Assembly: GCA_002383415.1 (NCBI GenBank)
Contig: DFYU01000007.1
Span: forward strand, 1 to 18,935
Source: Geobacter sp. UBA4074
GTDB lineage: Bacteria; Desulfobacterota; Desulfuromonadia; Geobacterales; Pseudopelobacteraceae
Direction of reading: 5' to 3'
Length of the DNA stretch: 18,935 nucleotides
A program made the translations under genes and the position numbers. Positions 1-6,608 of the stretch are shown here, in pieces (positions within the stretch are counted from its first letter, which is position 1; each line of letters begins with the position of its first letter). A model generated the notes under the pieces. It was not told the origin of the DNA. It did not search any database and saw only the letters and a list, made by a program, of their open reading frames with translations.

Positions 1-254
1 GGGCAGCAGTAGCCGTTGTTGGCCTTACTGAGCTGGTTGCCTCGCACCTTGGTGATCCGGTTGTCCTGCACGAAGAACTCCACCGGGCACCAGGCGGTAC
101 AGCCCTGGCAGGTGGAAGGGATCCACTCCCCTGCGCTTGCCCCGGTCTTTGGGCCATGATGGGCTGCAAAAGCATTCAGCTTTGGTAGTCCCACGGTTGC
201 CACTGCGCCGGCTGCCGCTGTCACCTTGAGAAAATCCCTGCGATTAATCTCCAT
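1..254 (-). CDS. arrA: Respiratory arsenate reductase large subunit ArrA, N-terminal part (runs off left edge)
   Basis: Translating the minus strand from ATG at 254 gives 84 codons with no stop before the edge. The protein begins with a Tat signal (NRRDFLK, then an Ala/Gly/Val-rich stretch), so it is exported folded to the periplasm. Next comes a Fe-S motif near residue 50, CQGCTAWC, with a Cys-Cys pair 26-27 residues later (C-X2-C-X3-C-X27-C), the [4Fe-4S] site at the N terminus of DMSO-reductase-family molybdopterin enzymes. The wording around the cluster (WIPSTCQGCTAWCPVEFFV, then KVRGNQLSKANNGYCCP) fits ArrA-type arsenate reductases as I know them, and the divergent arsR-acr3 genes support that. 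ArrA reduces arsenate to arsenite as terminal electron acceptor with a Mo-bisMGD centre. An AAGGGGGAAA ribosome site precedes the ATG. The catalytic part is outside the window, so another arsenic-linked or related Mo enzyme of this family (ArxA, a polysulfide/thiosulfate reductase) cannot be fully excluded. Confidence 0.8.
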   Translation of the reverse strand, partial: MEINRRDFLKVTAAAGAVATVGLPKLNAFAAHHGPKTGASAGEWIPSTCQGCTAWCPVEFFVQDNRITKVRGNQLSKANNGYCC

Positions 255-278
255 AGCGTTTCCCCCTTTCGGTGTCGT

Positions 279-302
279 GCTGTGTGTCAGGTCTGATACA
301 GC
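279..302. promoter_or_regulatory. Imperfect inverted repeat in the arrA/arsR1 divergent region, possible operator
   Basis: GCTGTGT (279-285) and ATACAGC (296-302) form an inverted repeat matching at 6 of 7 positions around a 10-nt centre. It lies in the 117-bp region between the divergent arrA and arsR1 starts, upstream of the arsR1 -35 box. An ArsR-type dimer or another regulator of arrA could bind here, but the arms are short and no second copy was seen, so this is a weak call. Confidence 0.25.
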
Positions 303-336
303 TCCATAAAAACTACGTTAAACGCCTGCAACATTC

Positions 337-365
337 TTGACGCTTGTTTGTTGGAGTCCTATAGT
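337..365 (+). promoter_or_regulatory. Sigma70-like promoter of arsR1
   Basis: TTGACG (337-342) and TATAGT (360-365) match 5 of 6 consensus positions each, with an optimal 17-bp spacer. Transcription would start around 371-373, which coincides with the ATG at 372. The arsR1 message would then be essentially leaderless. A GGAG at 353-356 lies inside the promoter spacer and would not be transcribed from it. Confidence 0.6.
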
Positions 366-371
366 TTGGCC

Positions 372-713
372 ATGCTGACGGCAGCCAAAATATTCAAATC
401 TCTGGCCGATGAGACCCGCTTGAGAATTCTATTGCTGCTTTCGGATCACGGCGAACTGTGCGTCTGTGACTTGATGACGGCGTTGGAACTACCCCAATCA
501 ACGGTATCGCGCCACCTAGCCTACCTGAAAAACGTCGGTTGGTTGAGTGACCGTCGGGGTGGGGTCTGGATGTACTATTCACTGCGCTCTGGCCTGGATG
601 CCCTGCACTGTGATCTGGTTGCGCTGTTGCGTCTCCGTTGTGTCGCTCTCCCGGAAGCGGTCGAAGATCGCGCGCGTCTGTTGGCCTATCAGTATGAAAA
701 GAGATGCATCTAA
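372..713 (+). CDS. arsR: ArsR-family arsenite-responsive repressor (ArsR1)
   Basis: This 113-residue winged-helix repressor has the ArsR core: FKSLADETRLRILLLL, the metal-site segment ELCVCDLM, and recognition helix QSTVSRHLAYLKNVGWL followed by a wing (DRRGGVWMYYSL). It resembles the E. coli-type ArsR site (Cys-Val-Cys at the start of the DNA-binding helix): C30 and C32 are present, but the position of the usual third Cys is Met35. Extra cysteines lie near the C terminus (LHC, LRLRC, EKRC). ATG 372 is preferred because a strong promoter puts +1 there; TTG 366, with GGAG at 353-356, or TTG 348 are alternatives. It is divergent from arrA and just upstream of acr3, so it probably represses its own operon and perhaps arrA until As(III) or Sb(III) binds. 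Confidence 0.9.
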   Translation: MLTAAKIFKSLADETRLRILLLLSDHGELCVCDLMTALELPQSTVSRHLAYLKNVGWLSDRRGGVWMYYSLRSGLDALHCDLVALLRLRCVALPEAVEDRARLLAYQYEKRCI

Positions 714-804
714 CTATCCGAATATATTTTTTATTCTATATGCATCCGCTTAGGCAGATATTATGATAAAAGCTGATTCCTGTGAAGTAAAAAAGGAGGG
801 GGGC

Positions 805-1875
805 ATGTCCGAGCGCATCGCGTCGCATCTTTCGTTGCTCGACCGCTGGCTAACCCTGTGGATCTTTGCTGCCATGGCCCTGGGAGTCGGGGTGGGCTAT
901 TTGGTGCCTGGCACCGAGACGTTCATCAACTCCTTTCAGGTCGGGGCCACCAATATCCCGATTGCCATCGGCCTGATCGTGATGATGTATCCACCCTTTG
1001 CCAAGGTGAAGTACGAGGAGGTGCCGGAGGTCTTTCAGAACAAGAAGATCCTGGGCATCTCGCTGCTGCAGAACTGGCTGATCGGCCCGGTGCTGATGTT
1101 TGTGCTGGCCGCCCTGCTGCTGCCGGACAAGCCGGAGTATCTGGTGGGTCTGATCATGATCGGCCTGGCCCGCTGCATCGCCATGGTGATCGTCTGGAAC
1201 GAGCTGGCCAAGGGCAATACCGAGTACGCCGCCGGACTGGTGGCCTTTAACAGCATCTTCCAGGTGTTGTTCTACAGCGTCTACGCCTGGTTCTTCATCA
1301 CCGTGCTGCCACCTGTGATCGGCCTAAAGGGGATGGACGTCAACATCAGCATCGGTCAGATCGCCGAAAGCGTCTTTATCTATCTGGGCATCCCTTGTAT
1401 CGCCGGTGCGTTGACCCGCCTGATCGGGGTCAAGCTGCTGGGCAAGGAACGTTACCATCGGGAAGTAGTGCCGAGGATCAGCCCGCTGACCTTGCTCGCC
1501 CTGCTGTTCACCATCGTGGTGATGTTCAGCCTGAAAGGCAATCTGATCGTGCAGTTGCCGCTGGATGTGGTGCGGATTGCCATCCCGTTGGGAATTTACT
1601 TTGTGGTGATGTTTATGGTCTCGTTCTTGATGGGTAAAAAGCTGGGGGCCGACTACAGCAAGACCACCACCCTGGCCTTTACCGCCGCCAGTAATAACTT
1701 TGAACTGGCGATAGCCGTGGCCATCGCCGTGTTCGGCATCAATTCAGGTGCAGCCTTTGCGGCGGTGATTGGACCGCTGGTGGAGGTGCCGGTGATGATC
1801 GGCCTGGTGCATGTGGCCTTTTGGTTTCAGCGCAGATGGTTTAAACCGTCTGCTGATGCTTCCTGTAACCTCTGA
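805..1875 (+). CDS. acr3: ACR3-family arsenite efflux permease
   Basis: The 356-residue protein has about ten membrane helices and is typical in length and sequence for the bile/arsenite/riboflavin transporter (BART) superfamily, ACR3 group. It exports As(OH)3, and in some members Sb(III), across the inner membrane. Two residues important in ACR3 proteins are visible: the Cys of GLARCIAMVIVWN (C124) and the Glu of GPLVEVPVMIG (E327). An in-frame ATG exists at 763, but ATG 805 follows a perfect AAGGAGG five bases upstream, and the family normally begins near MSERIASHLSLLDRWL, so 805 is used. It lies 91 bp after arsR1, most likely in the same transcript. It would remove the arsenite produced by ArrA or by a cytoplasmic arsenate reductase. 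No arsC or arsA gene is seen in the window. Confidence 0.95.
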   Translation: MSERIASHLSLLDRWLTLWIFAAMALGVGVGYLVPGTETFINSFQVGATNIPIAIGLIVMMYPPFAKVKYEEVPEVFQNKKILGISLLQNWLIGPVLMFVLAALLLPDKPEYLVGLIMIGLARCIAMVIVWNELAKGNTEYAAGLVAFNSIFQVLFYSVYAWFFITVLPPVIGLKGMDVNISIGQIAESVFIYLGIPCIAGALTRLIGVKLLGKERYHREVVPRISPLTLLALLFTIVVMFSLKGNLIVQLPLDVVRIAIPLGIYFVVMFMVSFLMGKKLGADYSKTTTLAFTAASNNFELAIAVAIAVFGINSGAAFAAVIGPLVEVPVMIGLVHVAFWFQRRWFKPSADASCNL

Positions 1876-2031
1876 TACCCTGTTACGCATCGGCAATGGG
1901 TAAATTCAAGAAGCGATATCTGTTTGTGTGGACAGGATCTTTTGTGTAGCATGCACTTCAAAGGCGGCGGGTCAGAAACAGGTGGCTGATAAATCCGGCC
2001 GGTAGAAGTGACAGCGGCGAGGAGTAGCAGG
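1876..2031 (+). other. Upstream part of the moaA leader; no gene seen
   Basis: I see no convincing gene between acr3 and the moaA leader ORF. Weak hairpins are present: TACCC/GGGTA just after the acr3 stop (no U-tract, so not a convincing terminator) and TCAG/CTGA near 1973-1990, followed by a CCGGCCGG palindrome. A molybdenum-cofactor riboswitch would be expected upstream of a moaA gene in many proteobacteria, but I could not match the known conserved bases by eye. Confidence 0.25.
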
Positions 2032-2124
2032 ATGAACAGGGGTGGTTGCGGCGATGCAGGCGAAGTGGGGAATGGTATCCCGGCAAGAAGTCCGGTATCG
2101 CCAGCTATTGGTTGGTTGCCATGA
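2032..2124 (+). CDS. Possible 30-residue leader peptide translationally coupled to moaA
   Basis: ATG 2032 is preceded by GGAG at 2021-2024, a good ribosome site with a 7-nt gap. The 30-residue reading frame (glycine-rich, starting MNRGGCGDAGE and ending SPAIGWLP) stops at TGA 2122-2124, which overlaps the moaA ATG as ATGA. The moaA start itself has no recognisable Shine-Dalgarno, so translation of this small frame could deliver ribosomes to moaA. I recognise no domain in the peptide. The same RNA can form a GGCGAT (2050-2055)/ATCGCC (2097-2102) stem enclosing a CCGG/CCGG hairpin, so the segment may instead be a structured regulatory leader. Confidence 0.4.
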   Translation: MNRGGCGDAGEVGNGIPARSPVSPAIGWLP

Positions 2125-3119
2125 AAACAGCTGGCTCGGGAAACCTGATTGATTCCTTCAATCGACGGATCAACTATCTGCGCCTGTCGGTAACCGATCG
2201 CTGCAACCTGCGTTGCTTCTACTGCATGCCGGCGGAAGGGGTGCAGGATGTCGGCCACAGCGGTGTGCTGAGCTATGAAGAATTGCTGCAGATAGCCGGC
2301 TGCGCCGTACAACTGGGCATCGAGAAGATCAGGATCACCGGCGGTGAGCCGACCGTGCGTGCCGGGATCATTCCTTTTCTGGCTTCGGTTGCCGCTCTTC
2401 CCGGTCTGCGCCACCTGGCGCTTACCACCAACGGTTTGCTGCTTGAGCAGATGGCTGGTGATCTTTACCGGGCTGGTGTGCAACGTCTGAATGTCAGCCT
2501 CGATTCGTTGAAACCTGACCGGTTCCGTCAGATCACCCGTGGCGGTAACCTGCGGGACGTGCTGGCCGGACTTGATGCAGCCGTGACAGCCGGGTTTGCC
2601 CCTCCCAAGATAAACGTCGTCATCATGCGTGGCATCAATGATGACGAGATCCACGACTTTGTTGAACTGACCCGTACACGGGGCTGCAGCGTCAGATTTA
2701 TCGAATACATGCCGGCTGTTAAGGAAGACGGCTGGCAGCGGTTCTGTTTTTCCGGTCAGGAAGTGCTGCAGCGGATCAGAGAGCGGCATCCGCTTGAAAC
2801 CGTAGACAAAGGTGTTTTTGCCGGGCCATCCCAGGACCATCGTATCCCCGGCGCCAGCGGCAGCATCGGTATCATCACCGCCATATCGGGTCACTTCTGC
2901 ACGAACTGCAACCGGATACGGGTCACTGCCAGAGGGCAGGCCAAAGGGTGTCTGTTCAGCGATCAAAAGGTTGACCTGACTCCCTTTCTGCGCCCCCCCG
3001 ACGCAGCAGGTCTCTGCAGAACCCTGCAGAAGATTGTGGCCAGCAAGCCGGAGGGGCATGGTATCCGGTGTGGCGAGTATGAACACAGTAACTTCAGCAT
3101 GGCTCAGATAGGAGGATAG
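2121..3119 (+). CDS. moaA: GTP 3',8-cyclase MoaA (molybdenum cofactor biosynthesis)
   Basis: This 332-residue radical-SAM enzyme catalyses the first step of molybdopterin synthesis, conversion of GTP to 3',8-cyclo-GTP. The N-terminal cluster motif CNLRCFYC has C28, C32 and C35. The SAM-binding GGEPTVR follows at 74-80, the C-terminal second [4Fe-4S] site has C260, C263 and C277 (FCTNCNRIRVTARG then GCLF), and the C terminus ends in Gly-Gly (SMAQIGG), needed for activity in MoaA. A TTG at 2046 would extend the frame by 25 residues that do not look like MoaA, so ATG 2121 is used. It has no Shine-Dalgarno but overlaps the stop of a small upstream frame. The neighbouring MOSC and modABC genes make this a molybdenum cluster, plausibly serving the Mo enzyme ArrA encoded divergently. 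Confidence 0.95.
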   Translation: MKTAGSGNLIDSFNRRINYLRLSVTDRCNLRCFYCMPAEGVQDVGHSGVLSYEELLQIAGCAVQLGIEKIRITGGEPTVRAGIIPFLASVAALPGLRHLALTTNGLLLEQMAGDLYRAGVQRLNVSLDSLKPDRFRQITRGGNLRDVLAGLDAAVTAGFAPPKINVVIMRGINDDEIHDFVELTRTRGCSVRFIEYMPAVKEDGWQRFCFSGQEVLQRIRERHPLETVDKGVFAGPSQDHRIPGASGSIGIITAISGHFCTNCNRIRVTARGQAKGCLFSDQKVDLTPFLRPPDAAGLCRTLQKIVASKPEGHGIRCGEYEHSNFSMAQIGG

Positions 3120-3123
3120 CGCG

Positions 3124-3933
3124 ATGGCAGAGGTGGTGGCAGTCTGTATCAGTGCCAACAAGGGAGAGCGCAAAAAGCCGGTTGCACAGGTCGAGCTGCG
3201 GGTCGATCACGGAATTGTGGGGGATGCCCATGCCGCCAACTGGCACCGGCAGGTGAGTCTTTTGGCCCAGGAGAGTATCGATAAGATGCGCGCCCTGGGA
3301 CTGGATGTCACCACCGGCGATTTTGCCGAAAACATCACCACCAGCGGGATTGATCTGGTCAGCCTGCCGATCGGCAGCCGCCTGGCGATCGGTGAAACCT
3401 TGCTGGAGGTGACACAGATCGGCAAGGAATGCCACACCCGCTGTGCCATCTTTTATCAGGCTGGCGACTGCGTCATGCCCAAGGAAGGCATCTTTGTCAA
3501 GGTGGTCAGGCCCGGTGTTATCAGGCCGGGTGATCGTATTGAGGCTGTGGCGGCACCGATCAGGGTGGAATGGCGGCACTACGACAAGGCCGGCGCCACC
3601 TGTGATCGCTGCGGCGATACCGGCGCCAACCTCAAACAGGTGCTGAGCGATTATGCCGCACAAGGCGTGCTGTTTGAGCTGCAGGAAACCTTGCTGGACG
3701 AAGACCGGATCAACGAGTCAAACCTGGTGCTGATCAACGGCATACCGCTGGAAGAACTGCTGGCGGCAACCAGCGGCGTATCAGACTGCCCCTCCTGCAG
3801 TTGCCTGACCGGCTCCGACACCAGCTGCCGCACCGTGCAGTGTGGCGGAAGCGTCTATGAGGAGTTGACTCCCGAGCTGCTACGGAAAGGGATTGAGGCG
3901 GCGCTCCGGCAACGGGGGGTCACAGCCCCATGA
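3124..3933 (+). CDS. MOSC domain - DUF2703 fusion protein
   Basis: The 269-residue protein has two parts. Residues 1-142 form a MOSC domain, a fold related to the molybdenum cofactor sulfurase C-terminal domain: GDAHAANWHRQVSLLA, GDFAENI and the conserved Cys region GKECHTRCAIF (C103, C107). From about residue 147 there is a DUF2703-like domain (VEWRHYDKAGATCDRCGDT, ESNLVLINGIPLEELL, CPSCSCLTGSDTSC) with C160, C163, C222, C225, C227, C235 and C240. MOSC proteins are thought to carry sulfur or bind molybdopterin; DUF2703 has no known function, but its cysteines suggest metal, metalloid or sulfur binding. It starts 4 bp after moaA behind a GGAGG, and its TGA overlaps the modA ATG, so it is part of the Mo operon. 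A role in Mo-cofactor sulfuration or maturation is inferred. Confidence 0.85.
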   Translation: MAEVVAVCISANKGERKKPVAQVELRVDHGIVGDAHAANWHRQVSLLAQESIDKMRALGLDVTTGDFAENITTSGIDLVSLPIGSRLAIGETLLEVTQIGKECHTRCAIFYQAGDCVMPKEGIFVKVVRPGVIRPGDRIEAVAAPIRVEWRHYDKAGATCDRCGDTGANLKQVLSDYAAQGVLFELQETLLDEDRINESNLVLINGIPLEELLAATSGVSDCPSCSCLTGSDTSCRTVQCGGSVYEELTPELLRKGIEAALRQRGVTAP

Positions 3934-4730
3934 CCGGCCGACAGTCGGACCTGGCAGTGCAACGGCTAGCCTGGTGTCTGGTGCTGGCCGTGTTCCTGTG
4001 GACGGCCCCGGCCGTAGCTGCCGAGCCCAGCATTGCCGCTGCCTCCGACCTCAAATTCGCCCTTGATGAAATCGCACAGGCCTTTCAGCAGAAAACCGGC
4101 CACCGGCCGAGGATCACCTACGGTTCTTCAGGTGTGATCGCCACCCAGATTCGCAACGGCGCCCCCTACCAGCTCTATCTCTCAGCCGATGAACAGTATG
4201 TGCTCAGCCTGCATCACGACGGGTTCACCCGTGATCGGGGCAGTCTCTATGGCGTTGGCCGGATCGTGCTGGTGGTGCCGACAGCCTCCCGCCTTACCCT
4301 TGATGCCGGTCTGGAAGGCTTACCTGCCCAGATTGCGGCAGGCCGTCTGCGGCGGATCGCCATTGCCAACCCGGAACATGCGCCCTATGGCCGCCGGGCA
4401 GAAGAGGCGCTGCGCCGGGTAGGCAGCTGGGAGGCGGTGCGGCCGCGCCTGATCCTGGGTGAAAACGTGTCGCAGGCTGCCCAGTTTGCGCTCAGCGGTT
4501 CGGCCGACGGCGGTATCATCGCCCTTTCGCTGGCGCTCTCCCCCCAACTACAGCCGCTCTTGCGCTATCTGCTGATCCCCGAGCGTCTGCACAGTCCGCT
4601 CAGGCAACGGATGGTGCTGCTCACCAGGGCCGATCAGGCTGCCGAAGCCTTCTACCGTTTCATGCAGGAGCCGCACGCCCGTGCGATCATGCGTCGTTAC
4701 GGCTTTGTTCTGCCGGGTGAGGGGGCCTGA
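3930..4730 (+). CDS. modA: Molybdate ABC transporter substrate-binding protein ModA
   Basis: This 266-residue exported binding protein captures molybdate (or tungstate) in the periplasm. A signal peptide with hydrophobic core WCLVLAVFLW is followed by a likely cleavage site near AVAAEP (residues 28-33). The mature start IAAASDLKFALDEIAQAF, then ITYGSSGVIATQI and IANPEHAPYGRRAEEALRRVG, are the ligand-loop blocks of ModA proteins. Its ATG overlaps the stop of the MOSC-DUF2703 gene (ATGA), and its own TGA overlaps the modB ATG, so the genes are translationally coupled. Together with modB and modC it forms a complete importer. Confidence 0.93.
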   Translation: MTGRQSDLAVQRLAWCLVLAVFLWTAPAVAAEPSIAAASDLKFALDEIAQAFQQKTGHRPRITYGSSGVIATQIRNGAPYQLYLSADEQYVLSLHHDGFTRDRGSLYGVGRIVLVVPTASRLTLDAGLEGLPAQIAAGRLRRIAIANPEHAPYGRRAEEALRRVGSWEAVRPRLILGENVSQAAQFALSGSADGGIIALSLALSPQLQPLLRYLLIPERLHSPLRQRMVLLTRADQAAEAFYRFMQEPHARAIMRRYGFVLPGEGA

Positions 4731-5410
4731 TGGATTGGCCGGCCCTGGTCTTGTCGCTGCAGCTGGGCGGGCTTACCGTGCTGCTGCTGCTGCCGCTGGC
4801 GATCATTGTCGGGCGCTGGCTGGCCTATCGTCACTTTGTCGGTAAATCGCTGGTAGAGGCCATGCTGGCCCTGCCGCTGGTGCTGCCCCCCACGGTGGTG
4901 GGCTATTACCTTTTAACCGGCCTAGGGGGCAGCTCGCTGATCGGCCAGTGGTGGGAGCGGTTTTTCGGGCAGCCACTGGTTTTTCATTTCTCCGGCCTGC
5001 TGCTGGCCTCGCTGATCGTCAACATCCCCTTTGCAGTGCAACCGGTCAATCGCGCCTTTGAGTCGATACCGCAGGAACTGCGTGATGCCGCCGCCTGCTG
5101 CGGCATGGGCTTCTGGCGGACGCTGCTCACGGTGGAGCTGCCGCTGGCCTGGCCAGGTGTGCTGACCGGCATGGTGCTGACCTTTGCCCATACCCTGGGT
5201 GAATTTGGCGTGGTGCTGATGGTGGGAGGCAACATACCGGGCGAAACCAGAACCGTGGCCATCGCCATCTACGATCGTGTGCAGGCCTTTGATTTCAACG
5301 CAGCTGGCAGCATGTCGTTGCTGCTGTTGCTGCTTTCACTGGCCGTGCTGGCGGTGGCCGGTGGTTGGGCACGGCCAGCAGGGAGGCGGCATGTCCTGCC
5401 ACGGCGCTGA
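4730..5410 (+). CDS. modB: Molybdate ABC transporter permease ModB
   Basis: The 226-residue membrane protein has about five helices and is the usual length for ModB. It contains the ALPLVLPPTVVGYYLL block near residues 46-62 and the EAA loop that docks the ATPase (ESIPQELRDAAACCGMGFWRTLLTVELP, centred near residue 120). TLGEFGVVLMVGGNIPGET follows, as in molybdate permeases. The ATG shares its A with the modA stop (TGATG). The gene ends 20 bp inside modC. It forms the channel for molybdate with ModA and ModC. Confidence 0.94.
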   Translation: MDWPALVLSLQLGGLTVLLLLPLAIIVGRWLAYRHFVGKSLVEAMLALPLVLPPTVVGYYLLTGLGGSSLIGQWWERFFGQPLVFHFSGLLLASLIVNIPFAVQPVNRAFESIPQELRDAAACCGMGFWRTLLTVELPLAWPGVLTGMVLTFAHTLGEFGVVLMVGGNIPGETRTVAIAIYDRVQAFDFNAAGSMSLLLLLLSLAVLAVAGGWARPAGRRHVLPRR

Positions 5411-6494
5411 TTTTTGTCTGACCATCCAGCAGCACAGCCCCATTTTCCTGGATGCGACGTTCAGTTGCAATGGGGGGCAGCTGCTGGCCCTGGTGGGGCC
5501 TTCAGGCAGCGGCAAATCTACCCTGTTGCGGATGATCGCTGGGCTGTCCCGGCCTGCTGCCGGCCAGATCATCTGCGGCGACAGCTGCTGGTATGACCAG
5601 GCGCAGGGCATCTGGCGCAGCCCCCAGCAGCGGCATGTCGGCTTCGTACCGCAGCACTACGGCCTGTTTCCGCACATGACGGCGCTGGCCAATATACTGG
5701 CAGGCCTGCACCACCTTCCGGACCACAAGCGTGAGCCCTGTGCCCGTGAGTGGCTCGCTCGGGTCCATCTGGCCGGCCTTGAACAACGTCGTCCGGCCGA
5801 GTTGTCAGGCGGACAGCAGCAGCGTGTGGCCCTGGCCCGCGCCCTGGCCCGGGAACCATCGATGCTGCTGCTCGACGAGCCGTTTGCCGCAGTTGACCGT
5901 GCAACCCGCGAAACCCTCTACATTGAGCTGGCTGAGCTGAAGCGGGAACTTTCACTGCCGATCATCATGGTTACCCACGACCTGGGTGAGGCCCTGCTGC
6001 TGGCCGACCGGATGACTCTGCTTTCCCATGGTAAAACCCTGCAGAGTGGTCAGCCCCGTGAGATTCTGACGCGCCCGGTTAATGAAGCCGCAGCACGGCT
6101 GCTGGGCATCCGTAACCTGTTTGATGGCGAACTGTTACGCCACGATGAACAGGCCGGGCTGACCTGGTTCCGTTCCGGCGACCATCTGCTGGCCTGTCGA
6201 CTTGATGCCAGGTGGGCTCCCGGCAGCCGTGTGCGCTGGATGGTCCCCAACAGCGCCATCAGGCTGCGGGCGGCGGGGCAAGGCTCCTTGCCAGCCAGTC
6301 ACAATCAGTTGCGTATAACGGTTAGGGGGATTCTGGAGCTGGGGGATGAGGTGCGGATCACGGCCGCTTTTGCCGGGCAGGAGCTGCCGTTGCATCTGTT
6401 GGTGCCGTTCCGTCTGGCCCAGAAACTTGACCTGCGAGTCGGCTCTGCAACCGATGTGGTGCTGCTTGAAGAGGGACTTCATATCTTGAACTAA
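5391..6494 (+). CDS. modC: Molybdate ABC transporter ATPase ModC
   Basis: The 367-residue ATPase energises molybdate uptake. Walker A GPSGSGKST is at 36-44, the Q-loop region at VGFVPQHYGLFPHM, the signature LSGGQQQR at 139-146, Walker B LLLDEPFAAVD at 160-170, and the switch His in MVTHD near 197. The C-terminal third (about 290-365) is a TOBE/Mop-like domain that in ModC binds oxyanions. ATG 5391 was chosen because it follows AGGGAGG and gives the normal N terminus; upstream in-frame codons read through modB in another frame and yield a Cys-rich non-homologous extension. It overlaps modB by 20 bp and appears to be the last gene of the left block. Confidence 0.94.
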   Translation: MSCHGADFCLTIQQHSPIFLDATFSCNGGQLLALVGPSGSGKSTLLRMIAGLSRPAAGQIICGDSCWYDQAQGIWRSPQQRHVGFVPQHYGLFPHMTALANILAGLHHLPDHKREPCAREWLARVHLAGLEQRRPAELSGGQQQRVALARALAREPSMLLLDEPFAAVDRATRETLYIELAELKRELSLPIIMVTHDLGEALLLADRMTLLSHGKTLQSGQPREILTRPVNEAAARLLGIRNLFDGELLRHDEQAGLTWFRSGDHLLACRLDARWAPGSRVRWMVPNSAIRLRAAGQGSLPASHNQLRITVRGILELGDEVRITAAFAGQELPLHLLVPFRLAQKLDLRVGSATDVVLLEEGLHILN

Positions 6495-6531
6495 GGCAGA
6501 ATGGCTGCTGATCGGCTGTCCGTCTTTCGGA

Positions 6532-6560
6532 TTGACGCTGTCCTGATTGAGGAGTATATG
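6532..6560 (+). promoter_or_regulatory. Promoter of the arsP-CDF-ccdA-arsR2 gene run
   Basis: TTGACG (6532-6537) and TATATG (6555-6560) are separated by 17 bp. The -10 box is part of the inverted repeat at 6555-6576, the arrangement expected for a repressed promoter. It lies in the 114-bp gap after modC, where no gene is seen, and heads the run of ten close-packed genes ending with arsR2 and the BFD-like gene. Confidence 0.55.
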
Positions 6561-6576
6561 ATTGTTCAATCATGTA
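6555..6576. promoter_or_regulatory. ArsR/SmtB-type operator (inverted repeat over the -10 box)
   Basis: ATGATTG (6558-6564), a TT centre and CAATCAT (6567-6573) form a perfect 7-bp inverted repeat. With one mismatch the arms extend to 10 bp each (6555-6564 and 6567-6576). The size, AT-rich arms and overlap with the -10 box fit operators of ArsR/SmtB repressors. The likely ligand is ArsR2, encoded at the far end of the same run, giving autoregulation by the toxic metalloid; ArsR1 is an alternative. Confidence 0.6.
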
Positions 6577-6608
6577 TTGGCAGCGCCACGTAAAGGAGTT
6601 CGAAGGAT

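Noticed and set aside
704..746. Direct repeat ATGCATC (704-710 and 740-746) between arsR1 and acr3
   Set aside because: Seven-base repeat containing the common ATGCAT palindrome; no array or operator structure around it.
1876..1905. TACCC...GGGTA hairpin after acr3 as a terminator
   Set aside because: Only 5 bp with a 17-nt loop and no U-tract; transcription into moaA remains possible.
1827..3173. Long open frame (448 codons) on the minus strand opposite moaA
   Set aside because: It has no recognisable domain, spans the acr3 end and all of moaA, and is explained as an antisense shadow of a GC-rich coding strand; moaA has all its catalytic residues.
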